Source of the DNA: Domibacillus sp. DTU_2020_1001157_1_SI_ALB_TIR_016
Lineage (GTDB): Bacteria > Bacillota > Bacilli > Bacillales > Domibacillaceae
Direction: 5' to 3'
DNA: 64,000 bases
Assembly: GCF_032341995.1 (NCBI RefSeq)
Contig: NZ_CP135438.1
Coordinates: 1,302,001 to 1,366,000, forward strand
In this document: positions 24,690 through 33,747 of the stretch, in pieces
Layout of the letters: each line of letters opens with the position of its first letter
Numbering within the stretch: position 1 is the stretch's first letter
Translations under genes and position numbers: made by a program
Notes under the pieces: model-generated
What the model saw: only the letters and a program-made list of their open reading frames with translations
Told to the model about the DNA's origin: nothing
Database searches by the model: none

Positions 24690-25417
24690 AAACTAAAGTT
24701 AAAAGATATGCAAAACCACTATATGTTCAATTAAAAGAAACAATCAAAAAAAATATTGAGAATGAACAATACACCATAGGAAGCCAGCTGCCGACCGAAG
24801 CAGAATTGTGTGAACTGCATGGGGTTAGCCGTATTACGATACGAAGAGCGATTGCAGAGCTCGAAGAAGAAGGGATTGTTCAAAAGCAGCACGGTATCGG
24901 AACTTTTGTAAAATCTGCTGGGAAAATTAAACGGGAGCTTGTCTCAGTGGGTGGGTTTTCAGAGTTTCTGGTCCAGTCAGGTAAACAGCCTAAAACGAAA
25001 ATTCTTTCGACTGCCGTGGTGACGATTGCAGATGTAAATATTGATTCCTTGCATGTAGAGCTGGAAGAACCGATACTAGAAATTAACAGACTGCACTTGA
25101 TTGATGATGAACCTATTCATTTAGAAAGCAGTTATTACTCATTAAAAAAATTTCCTGATTTAGATAAGCATCTGGAAGAATCAAGCTCTATTTATAGCAT
25201 TATTAAAAACAGATATAAGGTTGACTTAGTGAAAAATCAAAAAACACTAAATGTCATTAATCCAACCATGGAACAAGCCGCCTTACTGAAAAGTTCCCCG
25301 GACCATTCATTTTATGAAATTGAGAAAGTAGCATTTGATCAAGACGATATTCCGATTCATTTTGCTAAATCCTATCTGCCGACACATAAAGTTACGTTTA
25401 CTATTACAACTGAATGA
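24686..25417 (+). CDS. frlR: GntR/HutC family regulator of the frl operon
   Basis: A 243-residue protein with an N-terminal GntR winged helix (YVQLKETIKKNIENEQYTIG, SQLPTEAELCELHGVSRITI) and a C-terminal UTRA ligand domain (about 90-240). FrlR in Bacillus subtilis is a GntR repressor of frl; here it is the last gene of the cluster instead of standing apart. It probably binds the two palindromes before frlB and is released by a phosphorylated fructosamine or similar sugar. Confidence 0.85.
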   Translation: MKTKVKRYAKPLYVQLKETIKKNIENEQYTIGSQLPTEAELCELHGVSRITIRRAIAELEEEGIVQKQHGIGTFVKSAGKIKRELVSVGGFSEFLVQSGKQPKTKILSTAVVTIADVNIDSLHVELEEPILEINRLHLIDDEPIHLESSYYSLKKFPDLDKHLEESSSIYSIIKNRYKVDLVKNQKTLNVINPTMEQAALLKSSPDHSFYEIEKVAFDQDDIPIHFAKSYLPTHKVTFTITTE

Positions 25418-26339
25418 TCAATCTGGAGTGTAAGAATTCAGCTTTAAGGTACCGGTCACCCGCCGCTTTTTTGTAGCTGCCGTTTTGTCCCGGACGAAAC
25501 GGTTGAATAATTTTACTTGTACTATATAAAGTTACTTGAATACATTGTCTCTGATCGGATCATCAACTATTCTCCCCGCTTGCTGAACTGCATAAAGTGC
25601 TGTGAACTATTTAAGGTTTCGGCTGAAATTTGTAAACAAACATTTAATACTTCCTTATCAAATCAGATATATCCCAGCTTCTCTCTAATAGAGTCGTATT
25701 TATCTTGTCTGTTGAAAGGCATGTTATAAAGGACTCTATTCTGATTCATTAAAAGTAGTTAACATGGATGATGTAGATATTAAATGAATACCGGCAAAAC
25801 CGGTTTCAATTATATGGACTTATCCTTTTAATCTAAACTGCAATAAGTAAAAAGTAACTGTCTATAATATACAAATGAAGCCGCTAATCCATTCGGGATC
25901 AGCGGCTTTTTAATAGTGAATCTTTTTTTCTATTTAAAAGATAAAAAGGTAGTCATAAAAGCACGCTGCTCTGAATAATAATAGATTTTATAAAAAGGGT
26001 TTGGTAGATCTGCAAAGAAAGGAGAGGGTTGAATGTTTTTAAATAATGGGTATACAATCAGGTGATTCTGTTCTTACATTTAGCTGGCTGGAAACTAGCA
26101 TCCTATCCTATAGAGCAACTTATTAGGAATTTATATGAACTGGGTAGGTTGATTAAATTGGAAAATATTTTATAAGATTTAGTGCAAAAAGACTACTAGT
26201 AAGATATAATTCATTTAAGTAAATTGGGAATTTATTCATTTTACAAGTTGTACATAAAGGTGAGAAATTAGAAGGAGCTTTATGCGTCTTAGACATCATA
26301 GCTTCTTTTCCTCTAAGAGCAAGATTCCTCAAAGGAGTA
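25418..26339. other. Long intergenic region after frlR
   Basis: About 920 bases with no convincing gene. A terminator is at 25879-25912. On the minus strand near 25720 a 19-residue scrap reads MPFNRQDKYDSIREKLGYI and stops, perhaps a relic. The DNA is AT-rich. Confidence 0.4.
25879..25912 (+). terminator. Terminator downstream of frlR
   Basis: AGCCGCTAATCC and GGGATCAGCGGCT arms, then TTTTTAAT. It is 460 bases past frlR. Confidence 0.8.
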
Positions 26340-26342
26340 ATG

Positions 26343-28403
26343 ATGAACATGAATGAAAAAACAGTTCCTGTAGATGCCCTGCATCCAGAAATCGCTTCTT
26401 CTCTTCTTAATCATATACCGGATGCTGTGATGCTCCTCTCTGTTGAGGGTGAGATGTTTTATCGCTTTGCTTTCATCAATGACGCAGCAATGGACTGTTT
26501 TAATTGGCCTGCAAATGTATGTGGAATGCTTTTACACCAGATGTGGCCGGAAGATTCGCAAGGCATAATCCTAAAGCACTGCAGGGAAGCGGCAGCTTCT
26601 CGAAGCAGCATAACCTTTAATGAGCTAGTTTGTCTGCCTCAAAATAGAACGGCCAGACAAATGGTTTTGACGCCTCTGTTTAATGAAAGAAATCTTTGTA
26701 CTCACCTCATCTTCACTATTCAAGGAATCAGCAAATCATCCATCCAGAAAACACAAATTGAGATGGATCATTCTTTTTTTGAAGCATTTTTTACTCATTC
26801 GGTGGACCCAATTTCGTTATGGACGGTGAAAGGTGATCTTTTGGAATTAAACCCTGCTTTCAAAAAAGTGTTCGGTTGGGAAGAGGGGGCATTTAAAACA
26901 GAAACAGCTCTTCATACGTGCGGCTTTATTCCCGAGGATAAAGGAGAAGAAGCAGAGATTTTTTTTCAGCAAATGATTCAAGGACATACTATTTCTCATT
27001 ATGAAACGCAGCGGCGGCATAAAGATGGAAGACTGCTTGATGTAGCCATTACCTATCTGCCTATTAAAAATCAAAAAGGAAATGTAACAGCAGGAGCTAT
27101 CAGTTTTTGTGATATTTCTGAGACGAAGAAGCTTGAAAGAGAGCTGCGTCATGTAAAAGAACAGCTTGAGCTCGTTTGGAACAACACGGCGGACGCGATT
27201 GACTTATTTACACTTCAAGGACGGCTGCTGCATATCAATCCTGCTTTTACTTCTCTTTTTGGCTGGACAAAGGAAGACACAGAAGGGGAAAGGCCAGCCA
27301 TTATCTTCACGCCGCCTCATTTAAAAGAAGAGCTTCAGCAAATACGCAGCCAGCTCCGAAAAGGACAAACAATTGTTAGTTTAGAAACCGAACGACAAAA
27401 AAAAGACGGCAGTATACTGGATGTACTGGCGACTTACAATCCTCTTAAAAATAAAGCAGGAGAAGTATGGGCTGTAATTGGGGTATACAAAGATATTACG
27501 AAACTAAAGCAGGTACAGGCAGAGTTAATGCAAAGCGAAGAACGGTACCGCATCATTGCTGAACATTCACATGATATTATTAAAGTTCTTCATTCAAATG
27601 GCCAGATTACCTATGCTTCTCCTTCCCACGAGAAGGTACTTGGTTTTAAGCCGGATGAGTTAGTAGGAAAAATATTTTTTAATACTGTTTATAAAGAAGA
27701 TGTCGAGCAGGTAAGGAAGCAGTTTGAGCGTTCAATAGCGGAAAACAGCATGTGCCAGGTACAGTTCCGCCAGTGTACAAAAGACGGCTCATGGATCTGG
27801 GTAGAAGCCATTTTTTCACCGGTCAGTGGAAAAGAAGGGCTTGTTCAACAATACATAGTAGCGGCCCGGGATATCACACAAAGGAAGCGGGACGAAGAGG
27901 AATTGCAAAACTATGCATCATTCGATTCATTAACGAGTGTATACAATAGACGAATGTTCACTGAATTTATCGATAAGGAAATTGATGCAGCGAAGCATTC
28001 CTGCCGCAGTTTTGCCGTTATGTACATGGATATCGATAAATTTAAAGAGGTTAATGATTCATATGGCCATGAAATAGGAGACGAACTATTAAAACAGTTT
28101 GTCCAAAGGCTGATGAAAGCAACACGCAAAAGTGACATGATAGCCCGCATGGGAGGAGATGAATTTACGATTTTGCTCTCCGATATCAACAGCTTAAAGG
28201 AAGTAACGGAAGTAGCAGAAAGAATTCAGCAGGAACTCCGGATGCCATATCACCTTCAGGGGCACATGATCAGGGCCACATCAAGCAATGGCATTGCTTT
28301 TTATCCGCATCATGGCGAAAGCACACAAGTATTACTGCGTCATGCAGACAGAGCATTATACAAAGCCAAAGAGAATCGTAATACGTATCATATTTATGGA
28401 TAA
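26343..28403 (+). CDS. Multi-PAS diguanylate cyclase
   Basis: About 686 residues without membrane helices. Four PAS-like sensor modules lie at roughly 15-130, 143-262, 270-392 and 400-520, several followed by PAC motifs (DITKLKQ, DITQRKRD). The C-terminal GGDEF domain (about 525-686) starts DSLTSVYNRRMF and carries the active-site RMGGDEFTILL and YMDIDKFKEVNDSYGH, so it should make cyclic di-GMP. No EAL domain follows, so it is a pure synthase. The signal sensed is unknown. AAAGGAG precedes a cluster of start codons (26340, 26343, 26349). A terminator that may belong to it now lies beyond the inserted TnpB element. Confidence 0.88.
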   Translation: MNMNEKTVPVDALHPEIASSLLNHIPDAVMLLSVEGEMFYRFAFINDAAMDCFNWPANVCGMLLHQMWPEDSQGIILKHCREAAASRSSITFNELVCLPQNRTARQMVLTPLFNERNLCTHLIFTIQGISKSSIQKTQIEMDHSFFEAFFTHSVDPISLWTVKGDLLELNPAFKKVFGWEEGAFKTETALHTCGFIPEDKGEEAEIFFQQMIQGHTISHYETQRRHKDGRLLDVAITYLPIKNQKGNVTAGAISFCDISETKKLERELRHVKEQLELVWNNTADAIDLFTLQGRLLHINPAFTSLFGWTKEDTEGERPAIIFTPPHLKEELQQIRSQLRKGQTIVSLETERQKKDGSILDVLATYNPLKNKAGEVWAVIGVYKDITKLKQVQAELMQSEERYRIIAEHSHDIIKVLHSNGQITYASPSHEKVLGFKPDELVGKIFFNTVYKEDVEQVRKQFERSIAENSMCQVQFRQCTKDGSWIWVEAIFSPVSGKEGLVQQYIVAARDITQRKRDEEELQNYASFDSLTSVYNRRMFTEFIDKEIDAAKHSCRSFAVMYMDIDKFKEVNDSYGHEIGDELLKQFVQRLMKATRKSDMIARMGGDEFTILLSDINSLKEVTEVAERIQQELRMPYHLQGHMIRATSSNGIAFYPHHGESTQVLLRHADRALYKAKENRNTYHIYG

Positions 28404-28579
28404 AAGCAGCGCCTGTTTCATTTTCCTCGTAAGCAAGTTTATAAAAGAGCAAGGAAAACAACAAACACCTGGTAAGTGAACCTCTCCAGCTAATTGCTGC
28501 GCAATTTGATGGAGCATCTCTGTCAGAAGCATAAAAAAGCATCCTCTAACTTCATTGATTTTCCTGCTTTATCGATGTC

Positions 28580-28603
28580 TGCCCTGTTCTTCCGAACAGG
28601 GTC
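28580..28603 (-). ncRNA. Strong hairpin in the candidate omega RNA
   Basis: GCCCTGTTC and GAACAGGGT arms with a four-base loop, between the tnpB stop and the element's right end. The region 28515-28700 on the minus strand is where the TnpB guide RNA would lie. It could also act as a terminator. Confidence 0.35.
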
Positions 28604-28671
28604 TTACATCATCTCCACAGGCGTTGTTTTATACTGTTCGGGCGGGACCTCGACCTACAGTTGTAAAGGAA

Positions 28672-29823
28672 TTATATTGCCGGAATGAGTCCTATCTGGG
28701 CCAGCCCGGCTTTTTCAATGTTCAAGGCGGCATTATGGTCGCGGTCCAGCACAAGACCGCAATCCGGACATGCATGTGTTCGGACGGAAAGGGATTTTTT
28801 CACCCTTTTTCCGCAGCCTGAACAGTCCTGGGTGGTGAAATGCGGCTTCACTTTAACCAGCTGGCCGCCATTGCGCTCACATTTATATGCCAGAAACTGG
28901 CGGAACATTCCCCACCCTGCATCATGAATCGATTTGGACAGTTTCCGGTTTTTTACGAGATTGCGGATATTCAGATCCTCCACACAAATGACGCTATAGG
29001 TGTTTGCAAGGCGGAACGCTGTTTTATGCAGGAAATCCTTCCGTTGGTTCGCCACCTTGGCATGAAGCTTCTGCAGCCTGGCCGCTTGTTTTTGCCAGTT
29101 TGAGAAGCCCTTTTTCTTTCTCGAAAGTTTCTTCTGGGCACGAATGAGTTTTTTCTCCTCTTTACGGAGAAAGCCTGGGTTTAGAATCTCTTCGCCGTTC
29201 GACAGAACGGCAAATTTCTTGATGCCGACATCAATACCGGCTGTTTTAGAGCCTTGATGGACAGCCTGCGGCGGGTCTGCCTGTCTTTCGACACAGAAAA
29301 TAGCAAACCAGCGCTCATTCTGGCGCTTAATGATCACCTGTTTGACTTTTCCATCCAGTTTCCGATGGAGGCAGATATCCACTAAGCCCAGCTTAGAAAT
29401 GAGGAGCTTTCCCCCTTTTCCGAAGGAAACAGCCCGCCGGACGGTATGCATCTTGCCTTTTTTGCCTTTTTGTTTGCCCATGCCAAACTGTGTAAATGTA
29501 ATCGAGTGGTAGTCTTTATGCTTTTTCATCTTAGGGTAGCGTGCTTCTTTTTTTAAGAATTGATCAAACGCTTTTCCCAGCCTGTCCAGTGTTTCCTGAA
29601 GGGGCTGAGAAGGCACTTTTTTAAGGTATGGATGTTGTTTCTTGGATAGGGTTAACAGGGCACTGAGATCAGATTTAGTCAGGTTTTTCTTGTTATTTTG
29701 ATAGGCTCTTTGTTTGTCGAGAAGAGCAGAATTATACTGATGGCGGCAGAGATTGACCCATGAGTGAAGCGTGCTTTTTTGTTCTTCAGTCGGAAAAATT
29801 TCGAAGCGGTAATTCAGCATCAT
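28672..29823 (-). CDS. tnpB: RNA-guided nuclease TnpB (second type)
   Basis: About 383 residues. RuvC-like motifs GIDVGIKKFAVLSNGEE, ICVEDLNIRNLV and LDRDHNAALNI are intact, and the zinc ribbon is CSGCG...CPDCG. N-terminus NYRFEIFPTEEQKSTLHSWV. It is only distantly similar to the TnpB at 9631, so the two arrived independently. The ATG at 29823 is preferred because GGAGGTGG lies six bases upstream; the frame extends 20 codons further. The IHDAGWGMFRQFLAYK helix is conserved with the first copy. Confidence 0.88.
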   Translation of the reverse strand: MMLNYRFEIFPTEEQKSTLHSWVNLCRHQYNSALLDKQRAYQNNKKNLTKSDLSALLTLSKKQHPYLKKVPSQPLQETLDRLGKAFDQFLKKEARYPKMKKHKDYHSITFTQFGMGKQKGKKGKMHTVRRAVSFGKGGKLLISKLGLVDICLHRKLDGKVKQVIIKRQNERWFAIFCVERQADPPQAVHQGSKTAGIDVGIKKFAVLSNGEEILNPGFLRKEEKKLIRAQKKLSRKKKGFSNWQKQAARLQKLHAKVANQRKDFLHKTAFRLANTYSVICVEDLNIRNLVKNRKLSKSIHDAGWGMFRQFLAYKCERNGGQLVKVKPHFTTQDCSGCGKRVKKSLSVRTHACPDCGLVLDRDHNAALNIEKAGLAQIGLIPAI

Positions 29824-29989
29824 CTCGATCCACCTCCAGTATTTAACAAATACAGTATACCAAAAAGGAAACATACGTTTCAACCACTAAGTAACAAACA
29901 CAAAAAAAGCGGCCATTCATCTCCCACTAATTGCGAAGCAATTTGAAGGAGTCTTCTGGCCTGTAATGCGATAAATATGTAAAACCATA

Positions 29990-30038
29990 GACAAAACTGC
30001 TTACCAATCTTAGATTGGTAAGCAGTTTTGTCTTTTTT
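29990..30038 (+). terminator. Very strong terminator, 21-bp arms
   Basis: Arms starting GACAAAACTGCTTACC and ending in its exact inverse around a single central base (30011), then TTTTTT. No plus-strand gene ends just before it apart from the diguanylate cyclase, 1.6 kb upstream across the TnpB element. Confidence 0.85.
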
Positions 30039-30124
30039 GCTTTCTACTCTTAAAAATAAAAAAGTACAGATAATCTTAAAAAATTATAGAAAAACAAGGC
30101 GCATAAACAGCCTATAATCAATAT

Positions 30125-30138
30125 TGTTAACGCTTACA
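30125..30138 (+). promoter_or_regulatory. Candidate cre site for CcpA
   Basis: TGTTAACGCTTACA differs at one position from the Bacillus cre consensus TGNAANCGNWNNCA. It is 170 bases before the beta-glucosidase start, which suits carbon catabolite repression. Confidence 0.55.
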
Positions 30139-30307
30139 TAAGGTTGACCTCTCATAAGAAGCAGGGTGATTTGTTCAACGGCTGTTATGTTTATTCCTAT
30201 ATTTAGGCAGTTTTCAGAAAGGTTTAGCGTATCTGTGTTTAAAACAGCAGTTTGTGAAGCGAAAAACTACTTTTAAGCAGGGGAACTTAAAAATGGGAGG
30301 TATCATA

Positions 30308-32719
30308 ATGGGAAAACAATTGAAGAAAATCAAAAAGACATCACAGCTGAAACGGTTCGCCGCTTTATCTGCAGTCGGCGTGTTATTGGTTACTTCTAAC
30401 GCTGGAGGAATGGCTTATGCACAAACATCTGCAGCAGAATCCCTTCAGGCCGCTGTCTCTGCTGACTCCCAGACTGAAACACCTCAATTAATAAACGCAC
30501 AATCAATCGATTCTGTTATTCAAGCTATGACCCTGGAGGAAAAAGCAAAACTTGTAGTAGGGACCGGCATGCCTGGTATGTTCGGCACACCAAAAGCAAG
30601 AGTGGCCGGTGCGGTTGGACAAACGTATGGCATTCCGCGTCTTGGTATACCAAGCTTGCTGATGGCCGATGGACCGGCCGGGCTGAGAATTAGTCCAACA
30701 AGAGCAGGTGACGAGAAAACCTACTATGCGACGGCTTTTCCGATTGCCACATCTCTGGCTTCCACATGGGATACAGAGATCGTGCAAAAAGTGGGGCAAG
30801 CACAGGGAAATGAAGTAAAAGAATACGGGATTGATATTTTTCTTGCTCCTGCTCTTAATATTCATCGAAACTTGTTAAATGGCCGCAACTTTGAATATTT
30901 TTCAGAAGACCCGCTGGTGGCTGGCAAAATGACAGCGGCTCTTGTAAATGGAGTAGAATCAAACGGGGTCGGAGCTACAATCAAACACTTTGCAGCGAAT
31001 AACCAGGAAACCAACCGGATGACGATTGATACAGTAGTTTCAGAGAGAGCTCTAAGAGAGATTTACCTAAAAGGGTTTGAAACGGCCGTAAAAGAAGCTC
31101 AGCCGTGGGCCGTGATGAGCTCTTATAACAAGCTAAATAGCCTGCCGGCTTCTCAAAATAACGATCTGCTTACCAATGTGCTTCGAAATGACTGGGGATT
31201 CAAAGGGTTTGTCATGACAGACTGGTTCGCCGGGACGGACCCAGTTGAGCAGATGAAAGCGGGCAATGACCTGATTATGCCAGGTATGGGACAAGCGGAG
31301 GCGATTGCTATTGCGGTAATGAATGGACTGTTAGATGAAGCAGTACTTGACCGTAATATTAAACGAATTCTGCAAGTGGTAATTGAAACACCGACTTTTA
31401 AAGGATATGAGTACTCCAGTCAGCCGGATTTACAGGCACACGCTAAAGTGGGAAGGCAAGCCGCGGCTCAAGGCATGGTATTGCTGAAAAATGAAAATGG
31501 AACATTACCTCTTCGTTCAAAAGAAAAAGTAGGGTTGTTTGGAAACACACAAATTGAAACGATTAAAGGAGGTACCGGAAGCGGAGATGTTAATGCAGCC
31601 TACACCGCCTCTATTGCGGATGGATTAGAGGAAGCGGGCTTTCATCTAAATCAAGATTTGCTGAACAGCTATAAAACTTATATAGCAAACTTGAGAAGTA
31701 TGGATGAGTATAAAATTGTCGACAGTCCATGGGGAAGCGACTTTGGAAAGCTGACGCCGCCGATTCCAGAAAAGACACTGGCAGCAGACGAAATTCAGTC
31801 AACGGTAAAGGAAACGGATACCGGGGTTATTGTGATTGGAAGAAATTCTGGCGAGAGCGCAGACCGAAAAAATGAGAAAGGGGATTACCTTCTGACAGAT
31901 CAAGAGCAGGCGATGATTGCAGAAGTAGCAGAAGCTTATCATAAGGAAGGCAAGAAAGTGGCGGTTGTCCTAAATATTGGCGGACCGGTTGAAATGGCCA
32001 GCTGGAGAGATAAAGTGGACAGCATTCTTCTAGCCTGGCAGCCTGGACAGGAAGCCGGGGGTGCAGTAGCAGATGTGCTGTCAGGAGCCGTGAATCCGTC
32101 AGGAAAGCTTGCAACCACATTCCCAGTTGCTTATAGTGATGTACCTTCAGCAGATAACTTCCCGGGTGACCCGGCTGAAAATCCAGAAAAAGTGGTCTAT
32201 GAAGAAGGGATTTACGTCGGCTACCGTTACCATTCAACATTTAATGTAAAGCCTGCTTACGAATTTGGCTATGGCCTGTCGTATACAACATTTGATTATA
32301 GTAACATTCGAGTGAACCAAAAAGAATTTAACAAAAAAATAAAAGTTTTTGCCACAGTAGAAAACACGGGTAAAACAGCAGGAAAAGAAGCGGTTCAAGT
32401 TTATGTGTCCGCACCAGATGGAAAGCTGGAAAAGCCAGCACTGGAATTGAAAGCATTCGGCAAAACAAAAGAGCTTCAGCCAGGTAAGAAAGAAAATATG
32501 ATATTTGAGCTTGATGCCAAGTCGCTTGCTTCTTTTGACGAAGATAAGTCTGCCTGGATTGTAGAAAAAGGGACGTATACGGTAAAAGTCGGTGCTTCTT
32601 CCGAAAATATTAAAGGAACTGCTTCCTTCCAGGTAAACGATGATATTGTAGTAGAAGAGGTGGAAAACGTTTTGTCACCAAAAGAACCAATAGACGAACT
32701 TTCAAAGGAAAGTAACTAA
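30308..32719 (+). CDS. Secreted GH3 beta-glucosidase
   Basis: About 803 residues. A long signal peptide (basic MGKQLKKIKKTSQLKR, hydrophobic FAALSAVGVLLVTSNAGGMA, then YAQ) directs export. The GH3 N-domain (about 65-370) carries LLMADGPAGLRIS, APALNIHRNLLNGRNFEYFS and the nucleophile in GFVMTDWFAG (Asp305). The GH3 C-domain (about 395-640) includes GMVLLKNENGTLPL, and a fibronectin-III-like domain (about 680-780) ends the chain. It hydrolyses beta-linked glucosides outside the cell. No sortase or anchor motif is seen. The start at 30308 has a GGGAGG site. A cre-like site lies upstream. Confidence 0.9.
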   Translation: MGKQLKKIKKTSQLKRFAALSAVGVLLVTSNAGGMAYAQTSAAESLQAAVSADSQTETPQLINAQSIDSVIQAMTLEEKAKLVVGTGMPGMFGTPKARVAGAVGQTYGIPRLGIPSLLMADGPAGLRISPTRAGDEKTYYATAFPIATSLASTWDTEIVQKVGQAQGNEVKEYGIDIFLAPALNIHRNLLNGRNFEYFSEDPLVAGKMTAALVNGVESNGVGATIKHFAANNQETNRMTIDTVVSERALREIYLKGFETAVKEAQPWAVMSSYNKLNSLPASQNNDLLTNVLRNDWGFKGFVMTDWFAGTDPVEQMKAGNDLIMPGMGQAEAIAIAVMNGLLDEAVLDRNIKRILQVVIETPTFKGYEYSSQPDLQAHAKVGRQAAAQGMVLLKNENGTLPLRSKEKVGLFGNTQIETIKGGTGSGDVNAAYTASIADGLEEAGFHLNQDLLNSYKTYIANLRSMDEYKIVDSPWGSDFGKLTPPIPEKTLAADEIQSTVKETDTGVIVIGRNSGESADRKNEKGDYLLTDQEQAMIAEVAEAYHKEGKKVAVVLNIGGPVEMASWRDKVDSILLAWQPGQEAGGAVADVLSGAVNPSGKLATTFPVAYSDVPSADNFPGDPAENPEKVVYEEGIYVGYRYHSTFNVKPAYEFGYGLSYTTFDYSNIRVNQKEFNKKIKVFATVENTGKTAGKEAVQVYVSAPDGKLEKPALELKAFGKTKELQPGKKENMIFELDAKSLASFDEDKSAWIVEKGTYTVKVGASSENIKGTASFQVNDDIVVEEVENVLSPKEPIDELSKESN

Positions 32720-32750
32720 GCATGCTGACACGATAATTTTGCCTGCAGAA

Positions 32751-32809
32751 GAAACGAAGAAAACCCTGTTAAACAGTTGTTGACTGTTTAACAGGGTTTT
32801 CTTCGTTTC
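32751..32809. terminator. Bidirectional terminator with perfect 27-bp arms
   Basis: Arms of 27 bases (GAAACGAAGAAAACCCTGTT...) pair perfectly around TGTTG. It ends the beta-glucosidase transcript and includes the last 14 codons of the converging transporter gene. Confidence 0.8.
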
Positions 32810-33740
32810 TATGTGAAATATAGCTGTGTGAAATCATTCCGATAATTACAAAAAGGATACCACACCAAGCTAACATAGAAGGAGCAGGAATTGCTAAAAA
32901 CAGAAGCTCCCCGGCTAAAGCAAAAAGAACTTCCATCGATTGTGTGGCTTCAACTGAAGCCAGCTTTTGCATATTTCCTCTTACCATATCCGTTGCTTTA
33001 AAAAACAGTACTGTTGCAATCACACCTGAACAAAGGGCCACTAATAAAGATTGGAGATTTTGTTCTTTGCTTGGCAGGCCGACGGTATAAAAGCCGTACA
33101 AAGAAAGCAGAAGCCAGAATGGAAGACTGGCCATGGTCATGCCTAACACCCTCTGAAAAGCATCCAGTCGTCCTTCACATACGTCCATCATTTTCCGGTT
33201 TCCTAAAGGATAGGCAAATGAGGCGATCAGAACAGGAACCACACCCAGCAATATGTTTTCGGCAGAAAACTGCTTTGCGTGTTCCATTTGCATGAATAAA
33301 ATTCCCAGCAAAATAATGAGTGACATGATCAAGCCTTTAAAAGGAATTTCTCCCCTTACCTGCAAAGGACCGTCCTTTGTATACACTGTTTCAAAAAATA
33401 AAGGGGCAAGTAAAGCGCCGGAAATAATGGTAATTTGCCACGTTCCGGCGATCAGCCAGCCCGGTGAATAAGCAGCGGCATAACATAACGGAGCATAAAA
33501 AAGGCCGAACCCAATAAAGCTCCATAAAAGCCATGTTCCGGGCTGCTTTTTCATTTCCACCAGGAGCGGACGTAAATTTTTTCTTATCATCACAATACAT
33601 AAAAGAAAGGGTACCATAAAAATGTAGCGGAGCGATGCACTCCATATCCAGCTGCCGCCGGACAGCTCCATGGATGCATTAAGCACAAAAGTAAAAGCAA
33701 AAAAGAAAGCAGCGCAAATTCCAAGAAAAATAGGCTTCAT
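32769..33740 (-). CDS. EmrE-type multidrug efflux transporter
   Basis: About 323 residues with ten hydrophobic segments, of the large EmrE/DMT type (opening MKPIFLGICAAFFFAFTFVL, SGGSWIWSASLRYIFMVPFL, repeat half ending MLAWCGILFVIIGMISHSYI). Likely exports drugs or metabolites in exchange for protons. ATG 33740 has GAGGTGAT upstream, which overlaps the stop of the GntR gene, so the two are an operon. Its C-terminal codons lie within the terminator palindrome. Confidence 0.8.
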   Translation of the reverse strand: MKPIFLGICAAFFFAFTFVLNASMELSGGSWIWSASLRYIFMVPFLLCIVMIRKNLRPLLVEMKKQPGTWLLWSFIGFGLFYAPLCYAAAYSPGWLIAGTWQITIISGALLAPLFFETVYTKDGPLQVRGEIPFKGLIMSLIILLGILFMQMEHAKQFSAENILLGVVPVLIASFAYPLGNRKMMDVCEGRLDAFQRVLGMTMASLPFWLLLSLYGFYTVGLPSKEQNLQSLLVALCSGVIATVLFFKATDMVRGNMQKLASVEATQSMEVLFALAGELLFLAIPAPSMLAWCGILFVIIGMISHSYISHRNEENPVKQSTTV

Positions 33741-33747
33741 ATGACTA

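Larger units (their letters stand above)
28482..29951 (-). mobile_element. Second TnpB-only IS200/IS605-type element
   Basis: A tnpB gene on the minus strand is framed by related hairpins: CTAATTGCTGCGCAATTTGA with CTCC/GGAG arms at about 28482-28514, and CTAATTGCGAAGCAATTTGA with the same arms at 29921-29951. Both copies have the same orientation, as subterminal hairpins of IS200/IS605 ends do. They differ from the ends of the element at 9500. The exact tips cannot be fixed. No tnpA is present. Confidence 0.65.

Noticed and set aside
25517..25729. 70-codon ORF after frlR
   Set aside because: No ribosome site, no hydrophobic or conserved pattern, in AT-rich DNA.
28482..29951. CRISPR-like array or toxin-antitoxin around the second TnpB
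   Set aside because: Only two copies of the hairpin repeat exist, one at each end, as expected for IS termini.
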